46,669 nucleotides of DNA from assembly GCA_002407845.1 (NCBI GenBank), contig DHPK01000032.1, positions 55,843-102,511 on the forward strand, given 5' to 3'. The position numbers and the translations under genes are program-made. Under the pieces are notes generated by a model, which saw only the letters and a program-made list of their open reading frames with translations, made no database searches and was not told where the DNA came from. Origin of the DNA: Leptolinea sp. UBA5366. Lineage in GTDB: Bacteria > Chloroflexota > Anaerolineae > Anaerolineales > Anaerolineaceae. Below, in pieces: positions 18,220 through 26,247 of this stretch (positions within the stretch are counted from its first letter, which is position 1; each line of letters opens with the position of its first letter).

Positions 18220-19755
18220 TTAAATGTATTTTGCAGCCAATGTTAGAATTTCTTCCTGAGTCGCTTCGCTTCGATCCAGGATTCCGGCTAATCTGCCATT
18301 CGACATCACTGCAATTCTGTCACAGATCCCGAGCAGTTCCGGCATTTCACTTGAGACCATCACCACGCCTTTGCCTTCATTTGCAAGGGAGATGATCAAT
18401 TGATAAATCTCATATTTCGAACCGACATCAATCCCGCGCGTGGGTTCATCCAGCAGCAGGATTTCTGGTTTTGCCAGCAGCCAGCGACCGATGATCACTT
18501 TCTGTTGATTTCCTCCAGAAAGAGATCGCATAGGCGTTTTATGCGAGGGCGTTTTCACGCGCATTGTATCAATAACCCACTGTGTGTCCCCAGCAATCCG
18601 CTTGGTCGAAAGAAAACCTCTTTTCACATATCCAATGATATTAGCAATGATCGCGTTGAAAGTCACACTCATGCCTGCGAAAATTCCGGTTGCCCGGCGT
18701 TCTTCTGTGATCATTGCAAATCCATTTGAAATCGCATCGCGTGAAGATTTGTTCTTCACTGGGTGTAACTCTCCTGCTTCATTGCGGAGGATGACTTCTC
18801 CCGATTCTCGGGTGCGAATGCCAAAAATCGTCTCAAGCAGTTCTGTCCGTCTGGAGCCTACCAGTCCGGCAATTCCTAAAATTTCGCCCCGGTGAAGATC
18901 GAATGAGACATCCTGGCAAGTCGGCATATAGCGGCCGCTGAGATTTTTGACCTCAAGCATCGTCTCGCCGGGCACATTCGTCTTGGGAGGATAACGGTTG
19001 GTCAGGTCGCGGCCGACCATCAGCTTAACGATCTCTTGAATCGTCAGATCTTCCGCTTTCTCTGTCGCGATCCACTGCCCATCCCGCATGATTGTAACTT
19101 CATCAGAAATTCTAAGAATTTCTTCCATTTTATGAGAGATGTAAATAATCCCAACCCCTTCATCCCGCAGCTTTTTAATGATTCGGAAAAGGTGTTCAAC
19201 TTCCTGTTCTGCGAGAGATGAGGTCGGCTCATCTAACACTAATATTTTTGCATTATAGGAAACTGCTTTTGCAATTTCTACCATCTGCCGTTCTGCAACC
19301 GAAAGTTTTCCAATAATATTCCGCGGATCAGCATTGATTTCCAGCGATTTGAAAACGTCCATCGTGTCATCATACATTTTCCGATTGTCGATAAATCCGT
19401 TCTTTTCAGGAAATCGTCCCAGCCAGATGTTTTCCATGATATTCCGCTGAAGAACCTGGTTTAGCTCCTGATGGACCATCGCCACACCGTTTTTTAATGC
19501 CTGTTCCGGATTTTCAAAAAATACTTTTTTTCCTTCAATCCGAATTTCACCGGCATCTTCACGATAAATACCAAAAAGACATTTCATCAGAGTGGATTTT
19601 CCCGCGCCATTTTCACCCATCAGCGCGTGCACCGATCCATAGCGCAGCTTGAGCTGTGCATGATCAAGCGCTTTCACTCCCGGAAACGTCTTGTCAATTT
19701 CAATCATTTCGAGTACGAATTCGGAACTCAATTCATCACTCTCTTTCTTAAACAT
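18220..19755 (-). CDS. mglA: Galactose/glucose-type ABC importer ATPase MglA
   Basis: Double ABC ATPase of 511 residues that drives sugar uptake. The first domain has GENGAGKST, LSVAERQMVEI and LVLDEPTSSL. The second has a degenerate P-loop (GLVGSRRTE), LSGGNQQKV and LLLDEPTRGIDVG, the usual asymmetry of MglA/RbsA proteins. The assigned ATG (19755) lies in the 3' arm of a 14-bp hairpin, and the only upstream GGAG is also inside it. An in-frame TTG at codon 9 (L9) after AAAGAGAG is an alternative start. Expression is probably limited relative to mglB. Confidence 0.9.
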   Translation of the reverse strand: MFKKESDELSSEFVLEMIEIDKTFPGVKALDHAQLKLRYGSVHALMGENGAGKSTLMKCLFGIYREDAGEIRIEGKKVFFENPEQALKNGVAMVHQELNQVLQRNIMENIWLGRFPEKNGFIDNRKMYDDTMDVFKSLEINADPRNIIGKLSVAERQMVEIAKAVSYNAKILVLDEPTSSLAEQEVEHLFRIIKKLRDEGVGIIYISHKMEEILRISDEVTIMRDGQWIATEKAEDLTIQEIVKLMVGRDLTNRYPPKTNVPGETMLEVKNLSGRYMPTCQDVSFDLHRGEILGIAGLVGSRRTELLETIFGIRTRESGEVILRNEAGELHPVKNKSSRDAISNGFAMITEERRATGIFAGMSVTFNAIIANIIGYVKRGFLSTKRIAGDTQWVIDTMRVKTPSHKTPMRSLSGGNQQKVIIGRWLLAKPEILLLDEPTRGIDVGSKYEIYQLIISLANEGKGVVMVSSEMPELLGICDRIAVMSNGRLAGILDRSEATQEEILTLAAKYI

Positions 19756-19783
19756 ACACCGGAGGATTCTCCGGTGTATGTTT
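19750..19783 (-). terminator. Hairpin between mglB and mglA covering the mglA start codon
   Basis: A 14-bp perfect inverted repeat (19750-19763 with 19770-19783) and a 6-base loop. On the minus strand the 3' arm ends TCCGGTGTATGTTT, so it contains the mglA ATG, and the 5' arm contains the CCGGA of the only GGAG. It may terminate part of the transcription after mglB, protect the mglB mRNA end, or block mglA translation. Confidence 0.75.
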
Positions 19784-19805
19784 GATTGTTATTCTGATTT
19801 CTTAC

Positions 19806-20810
19806 TTATTCAGTTTTTCCGTCATAGGGTGCATATGGAATGCGGATTGCAACGCCTGAATCGTCATATTTGTAATCGGTTCCATCAAGCGGGTCTTTTC
19901 CAGCAGCGATGTTCGCAGCAACTTCAACAATTGCCTTGCCCATTGCGTCGCCGTCCTGTTTCACGGTCGCGCTCATCTGACCTTTTGAAATCAGGTCAAT
20001 CGCAGCGTCAGTCGCATCAACGCCAACAACCGGGATGAAATCTGCACCGGCTTCACCGGTATTTTTTCCATCAGCGATCAAAGCGGCAATTGCGCCCTGA
20101 GCCATGCCATCGTTGTTGCAGATCACGAATTCGACGTTTGTTCCTGAGTTCAGAATCGCTTCCATCGCGGTCTGGGCTAAAGCAGCGTCCCAGTTGCAGA
20201 CCAGGATTTCGCCATTTGCCAATTCCATTTTCAGACCCTTGGCTTCAGCTTCTTTAACTGAGAATTCAGTTCGAGCAATTGCTTCCGGATTGTCTGGTTC
20301 ACCCTGGAACATCAGGTACTGAACGATGCCGTCTTTGTTGAGATCATAGACTGCTCCGTCGCCCCAGATACTGGCGATCAGTTCACCCTGCATAACGCCT
20401 GCATCAGCAGCATTGGTACCAACGAAAATTGCTTTTTCATATGATTTGATGACGTCAGCACTTGGTTCGCGGTTGAAGAAAACGACCGGAATGTCGGCAG
20501 CTTTGGCTTTGTCAACAACGCCCTGGGCAGCAGCTGCGTCAACCATGTTGACGACCAGGACATCCACACCCTTCTGGATGAAAACGTCGAGCTGATCATT
20601 CTGAGTAGCCTGATCACCTTTGCCGTCCTGCATTGTGATGTCAAGAACATCGGCACTGTATTTTTCAATCGCCTTGCGGACGGTCGAAATGTAAGTATCA
20701 TCATATTTGTAAATGAGAACACCAACAGTCGGTTTATCGGCTGCGAGTGCAACAGTAGCGACGCTGAAAACCATCGCAAGAGCCAAAACTACAAATAATA
20801 ACTTTTTCAC
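19806..20810 (-). CDS. mglB: Galactose/glucose-type periplasmic binding protein MglB
   Basis: Sugar-binding protein of 334 residues with a Sec signal peptide (about 1-23, VALA). It has the calcium loop of the E. coli galactose/glucose-binding protein: DLNKDGIVQY followed by a GEPDNPEAIAR stretch. Other ligand-site pieces are FFNREPS, CNNDGMAQGAIAA and GVDATDAA. The signal lacks a lipobox. AAGGAG lies eight bases before the ATG. It is the first gene of mglB-mglA-mglC plus a small membrane protein, preceded by a palindrome-rich promoter region. Confidence 0.93.
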   Translation of the reverse strand: MKKLLFVVLALAMVFSVATVALAADKPTVGVLIYKYDDTYISTVRKAIEKYSADVLDITMQDGKGDQATQNDQLDVFIQKGVDVLVVNMVDAAAAQGVVDKAKAADIPVVFFNREPSADVIKSYEKAIFVGTNAADAGVMQGELIASIWGDGAVYDLNKDGIVQYLMFQGEPDNPEAIARTEFSVKEAEAKGLKMELANGEILVCNWDAALAQTAMEAILNSGTNVEFVICNNDGMAQGAIAALIADGKNTGEAGADFIPVVGVDATDAAIDLISKGQMSATVKQDGDAMGKAIVEVAANIAAGKDPLDGTDYKYDDSGVAIRIPYAPYDGKTE

Positions 20811-20897
20811 TTCTATCTCCTTAGAAAAGTTTGTATGGGTTCGGATTTATCTCCGCTTTTCCAAATTGTCGCAAGTCTATCATATATTTACTCGATC

Positions 20898-20938
20898 TGT
20901 CAATATCGATATTTTCTATCAACATTTGTCTGACAAAT
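20898..20938 (-). promoter_or_regulatory. mglB promoter/operator region
   Basis: The 319-base gap between mglB and the gene at 21130 is AT-rich. It holds TTGACA on the minus strand (20898-20903), overlapped by a 12-bp palindrome AATATCGATATT (20902-20913), and a 15-bp palindrome ATTTGTC-T-GACAAAT (20924-20938). The second has the TnGTnnnACnA form of FadR-type GntR operators and recurs, with one base changed, at 41028 and 41780. The -10 is not clear (TATGAT lies 14 bases from TTGACA). Beyond 20940 the gap is AT-rich without clear structure. Confidence 0.5.
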
Positions 20939-21090
20939 AAACTTTGAGCATATTTACTATATTAATTAATATTATAAACGGTTTAAATATTGAAAGAGAA
21001 GTAATTTCGAGCAGAATTAATTAGCTCAATTATAGAAGCGTCATTGGAGTCAACAGACATATTTTACCTTTCAGCAACAAATCTTATTTG

Positions 21091-21120
21091 GTGACGGGTT
21101 GGCATTGGTTCATTTATAAT
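21091..21120 (+). promoter_or_regulatory. Promoter of the deacetylase-lipoprotein operon, nearly leaderless
   Basis: GTGACG (21091-21096) and a perfect TATAAT (21115-21120) are spaced 18 bases apart. The ATG at 21130 lies nine bases after the -10 box, so the leader would be about two to three bases. Confidence 0.5.
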
Positions 21121-21129
21121 AGAGAGCAT

Positions 21130-22413
21130 ATGAATAGGTACTTATACAAAAAACCGAATCCTGCAAGCCGGATTTTGAGCCTTAATTTCCGACTTTTCTT
21201 CACAATTCTAGCCTTTTCGCTGCTGCTGGGTTCATGTAATTTTCCAGGAACTCAAGCTGGTCAGACTGCCGATTTGGCAGAACCGAACGAAACTCAGATT
21301 TTCGAAAACATCCTTGAGACTGCTAAGGCAGCACAATTTCTCCCGACTGAAACTCCAGCTGCAGGAAGCGAATCGATAGACATGGTTGAAAGTTCGCCAG
21401 AATCGAGCACAACGCCGCTGCCGACAATGACACCTGATCCTAACCGCACCCCGCCAGCGCTCCCCGCTGCTTTCACCACGGATTTGCTGAACAAGCGGGA
21501 CTACCCTCATACCTATGAGGAGGACACCTGCGTGATGCTGCGAAATCGCTGGGCTGCGGGTAAAGCTGAACCCGGCACGATCGTGATGGTTGTCATGTAC
21601 CATTCAATCGTAAAGGGCGATGAGTCGGCTGTCGTCCTCGACAATCAGATTTCTTCAGAAAAGAACAAGCAAATCGGTGCTGATCTCGCCAATCAGGGAT
21701 TTGAAGCGATTGATATGACGCAGTTCATTAACTTTATGACCAACAATGACTATATTCCGCCGCGGTCAGCTTTATTAATTGTGGACGACCGTCACTTTGC
21801 AGCTTATTTTGAAGATCATTTTTATCCGTTTTATCAGGAACATGGCTGGAAGGTCATCAACGGCTGGATCAGTGCGGCTGAAACCACGCAGCAGCTCTGG
21901 GATGAAAACGCCAGCGTAGAGGCAAAAGGCTACGTCGACCATCAGGCGCATGGCGTTGTTCATAACGTTAACATGAACGATTCATCGTCAGATGAATACC
22001 TTTACAGCGAGCTGCAGGGATCAATCGACAAAATTCAGGAACACTTCGGCAAAACGCCCAAAGCCATCATCTGGCCGGGCGGTAATTTTGGATACCGCCC
22101 GATAGAAATTGCCAAAGAACTGGGCTATCAAGTCGGTTTTACGGTCAATCCCCGTGGTCCGGTCATGTACAACTGGGTGCCGCTGGATGATGAGTCAGAT
22201 CCTGCAAGACCGTCCTATCTGCAGGACGGAACCTATGATCCGCTTTTTGTACTGCCTCGCTATTGGGACACAGACGTCAGCCAGCACATTGACACTGTTC
22301 GCCAGATAGGGAAATCCGCTCATGACGAGCTTTTCGCCAACCGAGCGATTGAATTGGAATATTATGATATTGTCTGCAAACCAACCTTAGGAGATTTATC
22401 GGAGACCCCATGA
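21130..22413 (+). CDS. Polysaccharide deacetylase (NodB-type) lipoprotein
   Basis: Exported lipoprotein of 427 residues; the lipobox LLLGSC puts lipidation at Cys36. A Thr/Pro-rich linker (about 45-115) leads to a carbohydrate esterase 4 domain: MYHSI (His158), a VDD motif (Asp219/220) where TFDDG is usual, and the HxxxH zinc pair (His274 and His278 in AHGVVH), then a WPGGNFG loop. It would deacetylate wall or extracellular polysaccharide. ATG 21130 is chosen because it starts the signal peptide and follows a TATAAT by nine bases; an earlier start at 21088 lies upstream of the promoter. The stop overlaps the HIT gene by ATGA. Confidence 0.82.
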   Translation: MNRYLYKKPNPASRILSLNFRLFFTILAFSLLLGSCNFPGTQAGQTADLAEPNETQIFENILETAKAAQFLPTETPAAGSESIDMVESSPESSTTPLPTMTPDPNRTPPALPAAFTTDLLNKRDYPHTYEEDTCVMLRNRWAAGKAEPGTIVMVVMYHSIVKGDESAVVLDNQISSEKNKQIGADLANQGFEAIDMTQFINFMTNNDYIPPRSALLIVDDRHFAAYFEDHFYPFYQEHGWKVINGWISAAETTQQLWDENASVEAKGYVDHQAHGVVHNVNMNDSSSDEYLYSELQGSIDKIQEHFGKTPKAIIWPGGNFGYRPIEIAKELGYQVGFTVNPRGPVMYNWVPLDDESDPARPSYLQDGTYDPLFVLPRYWDTDVSQHIDTVRQIGKSAHDELFANRAIELEYYDIVCKPTLGDLSETP

Positions 22414-22766
22414 AAGCATTCAATGACGATTGCATTTTCTGCAAAATAGCTAAAAAAGAAATTCCTTCTGAAATTGTCTATCAAGATGATCAAGTCACAG
22501 CTTTCAAGGATCTTTCGCCACTCGCACCAGTCCACATTTTGCTTATTCCAAACGGACATTATGCCAGTTTGAGCGATTGCGATGCTGCAGACTCTGCCCT
22601 GATTGGGCATCTTATGATCGTTGCGGCGCAAATCGCCGCAGCGCAAGGCATAGACCAGAGCGGCTATCGGGTTGTGACCAACTGCGGTTCAGATGGCGGG
22701 CAAACCGTTCATCATTTGCATTTCCACCTGCTGGGGGGCAGACCGTTAGTTTTTAATGCTCAGTAA
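22410..22766 (+). CDS. HIT-family nucleotide hydrolase (HINT-like)
   Basis: Histidine-triad protein of 118 residues; the family hydrolyses nucleoside phosphoramidates or related nucleotides. The triad is H102-L-H104-F-H106, with His104 as the expected nucleophile. CIFC (Cys8/Cys11) together with His50 (NGHY) matches the zinc site of HINT proteins. GGAG lies five bases before the ATG. It is coupled to the deacetylase gene before it and overlaps the lipoprotein gene after it, so a cytoplasmic enzyme sits among cell-surface genes. Confidence 0.92.
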   Translation: MKAFNDDCIFCKIAKKEIPSEIVYQDDQVTAFKDLSPLAPVHILLIPNGHYASLSDCDAADSALIGHLMIVAAQIAAAQGIDQSGYRVVTNCGSDGGQTVHHLHFHLLGGRPLVFNAQ

Positions 22767-24393
22767 ATCTATGCGCATTCGTCGTCGGTTTTTTAGTCTG
22801 ATTCGCATTGGCTGGGTTGTCTTCAGTCTGTTCAGCCTATCAGCCTGCCTGCCGAAGAATCCGGTCAGTCAAGTCGAACCGCTGAATCTCGCAGCTCCGA
22901 TTGCCAGCCTGACAGCTGAAAAAGTCGAACGCCTGCAATCAACTGCCGAGCCGACGCTTATCCCGACTTCAACTCCAAAATTAGTGATCGAGCCTATAGA
23001 TCAGGCGATTACCCATCCGGTTTTTAAGCTGGATGAAATTCCGACATTGCGCCCGGAAATGCTGGAATATGAAATCAAAGAAGGCGATACGATTTCGAAA
23101 ATTGCTGGCTATTATCAAATTTCGAAAAGGGCGCTGATCGAAGCAAATGACCTGATCAACCCCGACATTATTTCGATTGGACAGAAGCTGAACATTCCTC
23201 CGCAAACGAGCGATTTACGGGATAAGGGATTTTTGATCCTCCCGGATGGCGAGGTAGTCAATGGTCCGAATTCAGTTGGATTTCATCTCGAAGAGTTCCT
23301 ACTAAGTTACCCGAATAACTATATATCCGGCTACCTCGAACCGACCCCGACGCCGCTTCCTCCAAAGGATAATGAAAAAAGTGCATCAGCAGGTCAGCCG
23401 GATTTCATCCCGCGGTCCGGTGTTCAGATTGTGAATCAAATCGCTTTGCAAAATTCTATCAGTCCCAAAATTCTGCTGGCATTAATGGAATTTCAGACGA
23501 AAACCCTTTCTAACTCCCGTCCAAATGGGAATCAGAAGAATAGCGTTATTGTGCATCTGGGTAAAAGTTATGAAAGCCTTGCCCGCCAGCTAAACTGGGC
23601 AGCAGACACGCTCAACTACGGTTATTACCAATGGAAGAATCATCGAATCAATCAATGGATACTGGATGATGACACAGTAGTCGCTGTCGACCCCGGAATT
23701 AACGCAGGTACAGCCGCCCTTCAATACCTGTTCAGTCAAATTTACGGCAAGGATGACTGGATGTATGCCGTTTCCGAATTTGGATTCACAGCTGCCTATC
23801 GCTCTTTATTTGAAATAGCTCCCCAAAACTACAATTGGGACAACACACCTGATTCGTTTCCAGATCTGCAACTTCCGTTCCCTGCGGGTGAAGTCTGGAA
23901 TTTAACCAGCGGTCCTCACTATGGCTGGTCATCGGGATCTCCCTGGTCAGCCCTCGATTTCGTTCCGCCTGACGCAATCGGCTGTAGCCAAAGCGAACAT
24001 TGGGTGACCGCCTCCGCACCGGGCGAAATTCTTTATTCAGAAAATGGATTAGTGCTCCAGGATCTGGACGATGACGGGGATTTGCGCACAGGCTGGACAC
24101 TCGTTTACTTGCACCTCGAAACGCGGGATCGCGTTGAAGCCGGAGCGATTCTCGAAACTGGCGGGAAAATAGGGCACCCTTCCTGTGAAGGCGGCGTGTC
24201 AAACGGATCCCACATCCACATTGCCAGACGGTATAATGGAGAATGGATTCCGATTGACCGGAATTATCCGCTTTTCATGAGCGGATGGGAAGCGATTTCC
24301 GCCGGTACGATCTATGATGGTTATTTGGTAAAAGATGACAGAATCGTTGAAGCCTGGTACTACAAAACTGAAGAAAGCGAAATATCCTACTGA
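22756..24393 (+). CDS. LysM / helical domain / M23 peptidase lipoprotein, paralog 1
   Basis: Surface lipoprotein (lipobox LSAC, Cys31) of up to 545 residues. Domains in order: LysM (about 104-148, peptidoglycan binding); a helical domain (about 220-355) with Glu245 in ISPKILLALMEFQ; and an M23 endopeptidase domain (about 380-500) with His388, Asp401, His453 and HIH at 487-489. Inside M23 is an acidic DLDDDGD loop (436-442). Cys410 and Cys477 are kept in all three paralogs and may form a disulfide. The start is uncertain: ATG 22756 overlaps the HIT gene, and ATG 22771 just follows its stop. It should cleave wall peptides. Confidence 0.82.
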   Translation: MLSKSMRIRRRFFSLIRIGWVVFSLFSLSACLPKNPVSQVEPLNLAAPIASLTAEKVERLQSTAEPTLIPTSTPKLVIEPIDQAITHPVFKLDEIPTLRPEMLEYEIKEGDTISKIAGYYQISKRALIEANDLINPDIISIGQKLNIPPQTSDLRDKGFLILPDGEVVNGPNSVGFHLEEFLLSYPNNYISGYLEPTPTPLPPKDNEKSASAGQPDFIPRSGVQIVNQIALQNSISPKILLALMEFQTKTLSNSRPNGNQKNSVIVHLGKSYESLARQLNWAADTLNYGYYQWKNHRINQWILDDDTVVAVDPGINAGTAALQYLFSQIYGKDDWMYAVSEFGFTAAYRSLFEIAPQNYNWDNTPDSFPDLQLPFPAGEVWNLTSGPHYGWSSGSPWSALDFVPPDAIGCSQSEHWVTASAPGEILYSENGLVLQDLDDDGDLRTGWTLVYLHLETRDRVEAGAILETGGKIGHPSCEGGVSNGSHIHIARRYNGEWIPIDRNYPLFMSGWEAISAGTIYDGYLVKDDRIVEAWYYKTEESEISY

Positions 24394-26209
24394 GCTGCTG
24401 GTCGCGCTCATCCTGATCATACTGGTCGGCATCCCTTCATTTGCCTGCACCCGGTCCGTCAGTGAGCCGGTTCAACTGACAGAAGCGGCGATTCGCTTCG
24501 AAGTCACAAAAATTGGTCTCCAGACAGCCATCCCCGATCAAATTCTTGCGATTAAACCGCACGCCACCGAAATCGCGCTCCTTCCCACCGCAGCAAAACC
24601 GACTCTAATCTATCTTGTTCCAATGAATCCGAACACAGCAGCAGTCACAGAAGCAACTGCTGCCCAGGCAATCGAAGTCATCCAAACCGCAACCCCAAAG
24701 CCGACACAGGAAAGCAGCCCAACTCCGCGAAACACATTTCCGGTTGAACCGATTGATCCGGGATTTCCGCTTTATCGGGAACCGACCCGTTTAGCCTATC
24801 AGCCAGCTACCGCTGAGCCATTTATACAGCAGCCGGATATTTCTGCCATCGAGATCACTCCGCAAGAATCGCTGCCGGAATTGATCACATTCCCAACCGA
24901 AAGATTGCTGTATGTGACGCAAAACGGGGACTCGCTGCAAGGAATTGCCAACCGCTTCGGAGTGGCAGCCGACCAGGTTTCGAGCATTCAGCCGATCACT
25001 TCAACTGGGTTCCTGAATCCAAATGTTACGCTTTTTATCGCATCTGCCGTCAACCGCACCTACAGCTCGCCAGTGAAAATTATTCCGGATGAATACGTGA
25101 TTTTCTCGAGAACGGCCGCAAATTATGATCTCAGCAATGAAATCAATCAAGCGGGCGGTTACCTTGCCACCTATCGGGAGGAATTGGCGGATGGATTCAC
25201 GACCGGCACTGAAATTGTTGACAAGGTCTGCAAAGACTTTTCAATTAATCCTATCGTAATGCTGGCGCTGTTGGAATTTAAAAGCAATTGGGTCTATGGA
25301 TTTCCAAAGACTGCAGCTGAACGGGATTACCCATTGGGATGGATCGATGCTTCGAGCAAGGGGCTTCATAAACAGCTCCTATGGGCTGCCGGAACGTTAT
25401 CAAAAGGCTATTATGGCTGGCGCTATGGCACAGTCAGCGAGATTCAATATTACAAGTATCCGAGACCGCCTCAAACAATCTATTTTGAACCGACCCTGAA
25501 TGCCGGTTCGGTTGCGATTCAGCACCTATTTGCGCAGCTCTACCCCTGGAACACCCTGGATGCGGCGATTTATGGGGAAGGCGGGTTTTACTCAACCTTC
25601 ACAGGCATGTTTGGCAATGTCTGGGAGAATTTTATTCAGGACAGCAATGGGCTCAACGCAGATTTGCGGCAGCCATCTTTGACCATGCCGTTCAGCAAGA
25701 CGGAAGGATGGGCGCTGACAGGCGGACCGCACCCTGCCTGGTCAACCGGCTCTCCGTTTGGCGCACTCGATTTTGCCCCGCCTTCTCAGTATCACGGCTG
25801 TGCCGAATCGGATCGCTATGTCCTTTCTGCGTCAGCCGGCAGAGTGATTCGAACCGGAACCGGAACCGTTGTGGTGGATTTGGACGGAGACGGACTTGAA
25901 GAGACTGGCTGGGTACTGCTCTACCTCCATATTGCGACCAAGGATAAGATCTATCCCGGGTCGGAAGTCTCCATCGGTACCAAAATCGGGCATCCCTCTT
26001 GTGAGGGGGGCGCAGCCACCGGCACACATGTTCATATCGCACGAAAATACAATGGTGAATGGATAAATGCCACGGGATCGCTGCCCTTTTCGCTCTCTGG
26101 CTGGGTTCCTTTTGAAGGTTCGCTCGAATATCTGGGCGGGCTGACGCGCGGGAATGAAGTTATCCGTGCCAGTCAGGTCGGTTCTGGAGAATCGATCGTC
26201 CGCTACTGA
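24335..26209 (+). CDS. LysM / helical domain / M23 peptidase lipoprotein, paralog 2
   Basis: Second tandem paralog, 624 residues. The N-terminus has a basic stretch and hydrophobic core ending SFAC (Cys38), a weak lipobox with Phe at -2. A longer Thr/Pro-rich linker (about 85-150) precedes LysM (about 190-236), the helical domain with Glu314 in INPIVMLALLEF, and the M23 domain with His466, Asp479, His532 and HVH at 565-567. The DLDGDG loop is at 515-520. The assigned ATG overlaps paralog 1 by 59 bp and lacks a Shine-Dalgarno, but the signal peptide needs a start close to it. Confidence 0.82.
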   Translation: MTESLKPGTTKLKKAKYPTELLVALILIILVGIPSFACTRSVSEPVQLTEAAIRFEVTKIGLQTAIPDQILAIKPHATEIALLPTAAKPTLIYLVPMNPNTAAVTEATAAQAIEVIQTATPKPTQESSPTPRNTFPVEPIDPGFPLYREPTRLAYQPATAEPFIQQPDISAIEITPQESLPELITFPTERLLYVTQNGDSLQGIANRFGVAADQVSSIQPITSTGFLNPNVTLFIASAVNRTYSSPVKIIPDEYVIFSRTAANYDLSNEINQAGGYLATYREELADGFTTGTEIVDKVCKDFSINPIVMLALLEFKSNWVYGFPKTAAERDYPLGWIDASSKGLHKQLLWAAGTLSKGYYGWRYGTVSEIQYYKYPRPPQTIYFEPTLNAGSVAIQHLFAQLYPWNTLDAAIYGEGGFYSTFTGMFGNVWENFIQDSNGLNADLRQPSLTMPFSKTEGWALTGGPHPAWSTGSPFGALDFAPPSQYHGCAESDRYVLSASAGRVIRTGTGTVVVDLDGDGLEETGWVLLYLHIATKDKIYPGSEVSIGTKIGHPSCEGGAATGTHVHIARKYNGEWINATGSLPFSLSGWVPFEGSLEYLGGLTRGNEVIRASQVGSGESIVRY

Positions 26210-26233
26210 GAATTTCAGTTTTTTACAGTATGT

Positions 26234-26239
26234 TAAAAT
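26234..26239 (+). promoter_or_regulatory. Extended -10 promoter before the third M23 lipoprotein
   Basis: TGTTAAAAT forms an extended -10 box eight bases before ATG 26248. This would give paralog 3 its own leaderless mRNA and would exclude the earlier ATG at 26230, which lies upstream of the box. Confidence 0.4.
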
Positions 26240-26247
26240 ACGGAAGT

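Noticed and set aside
25692..26042. Antisense open frame of 116 codons
   Set aside because: It is the shadow of the M23 domain of paralog 2; composition is Arg/Pro-rich and reflects the GC pattern of the real gene.
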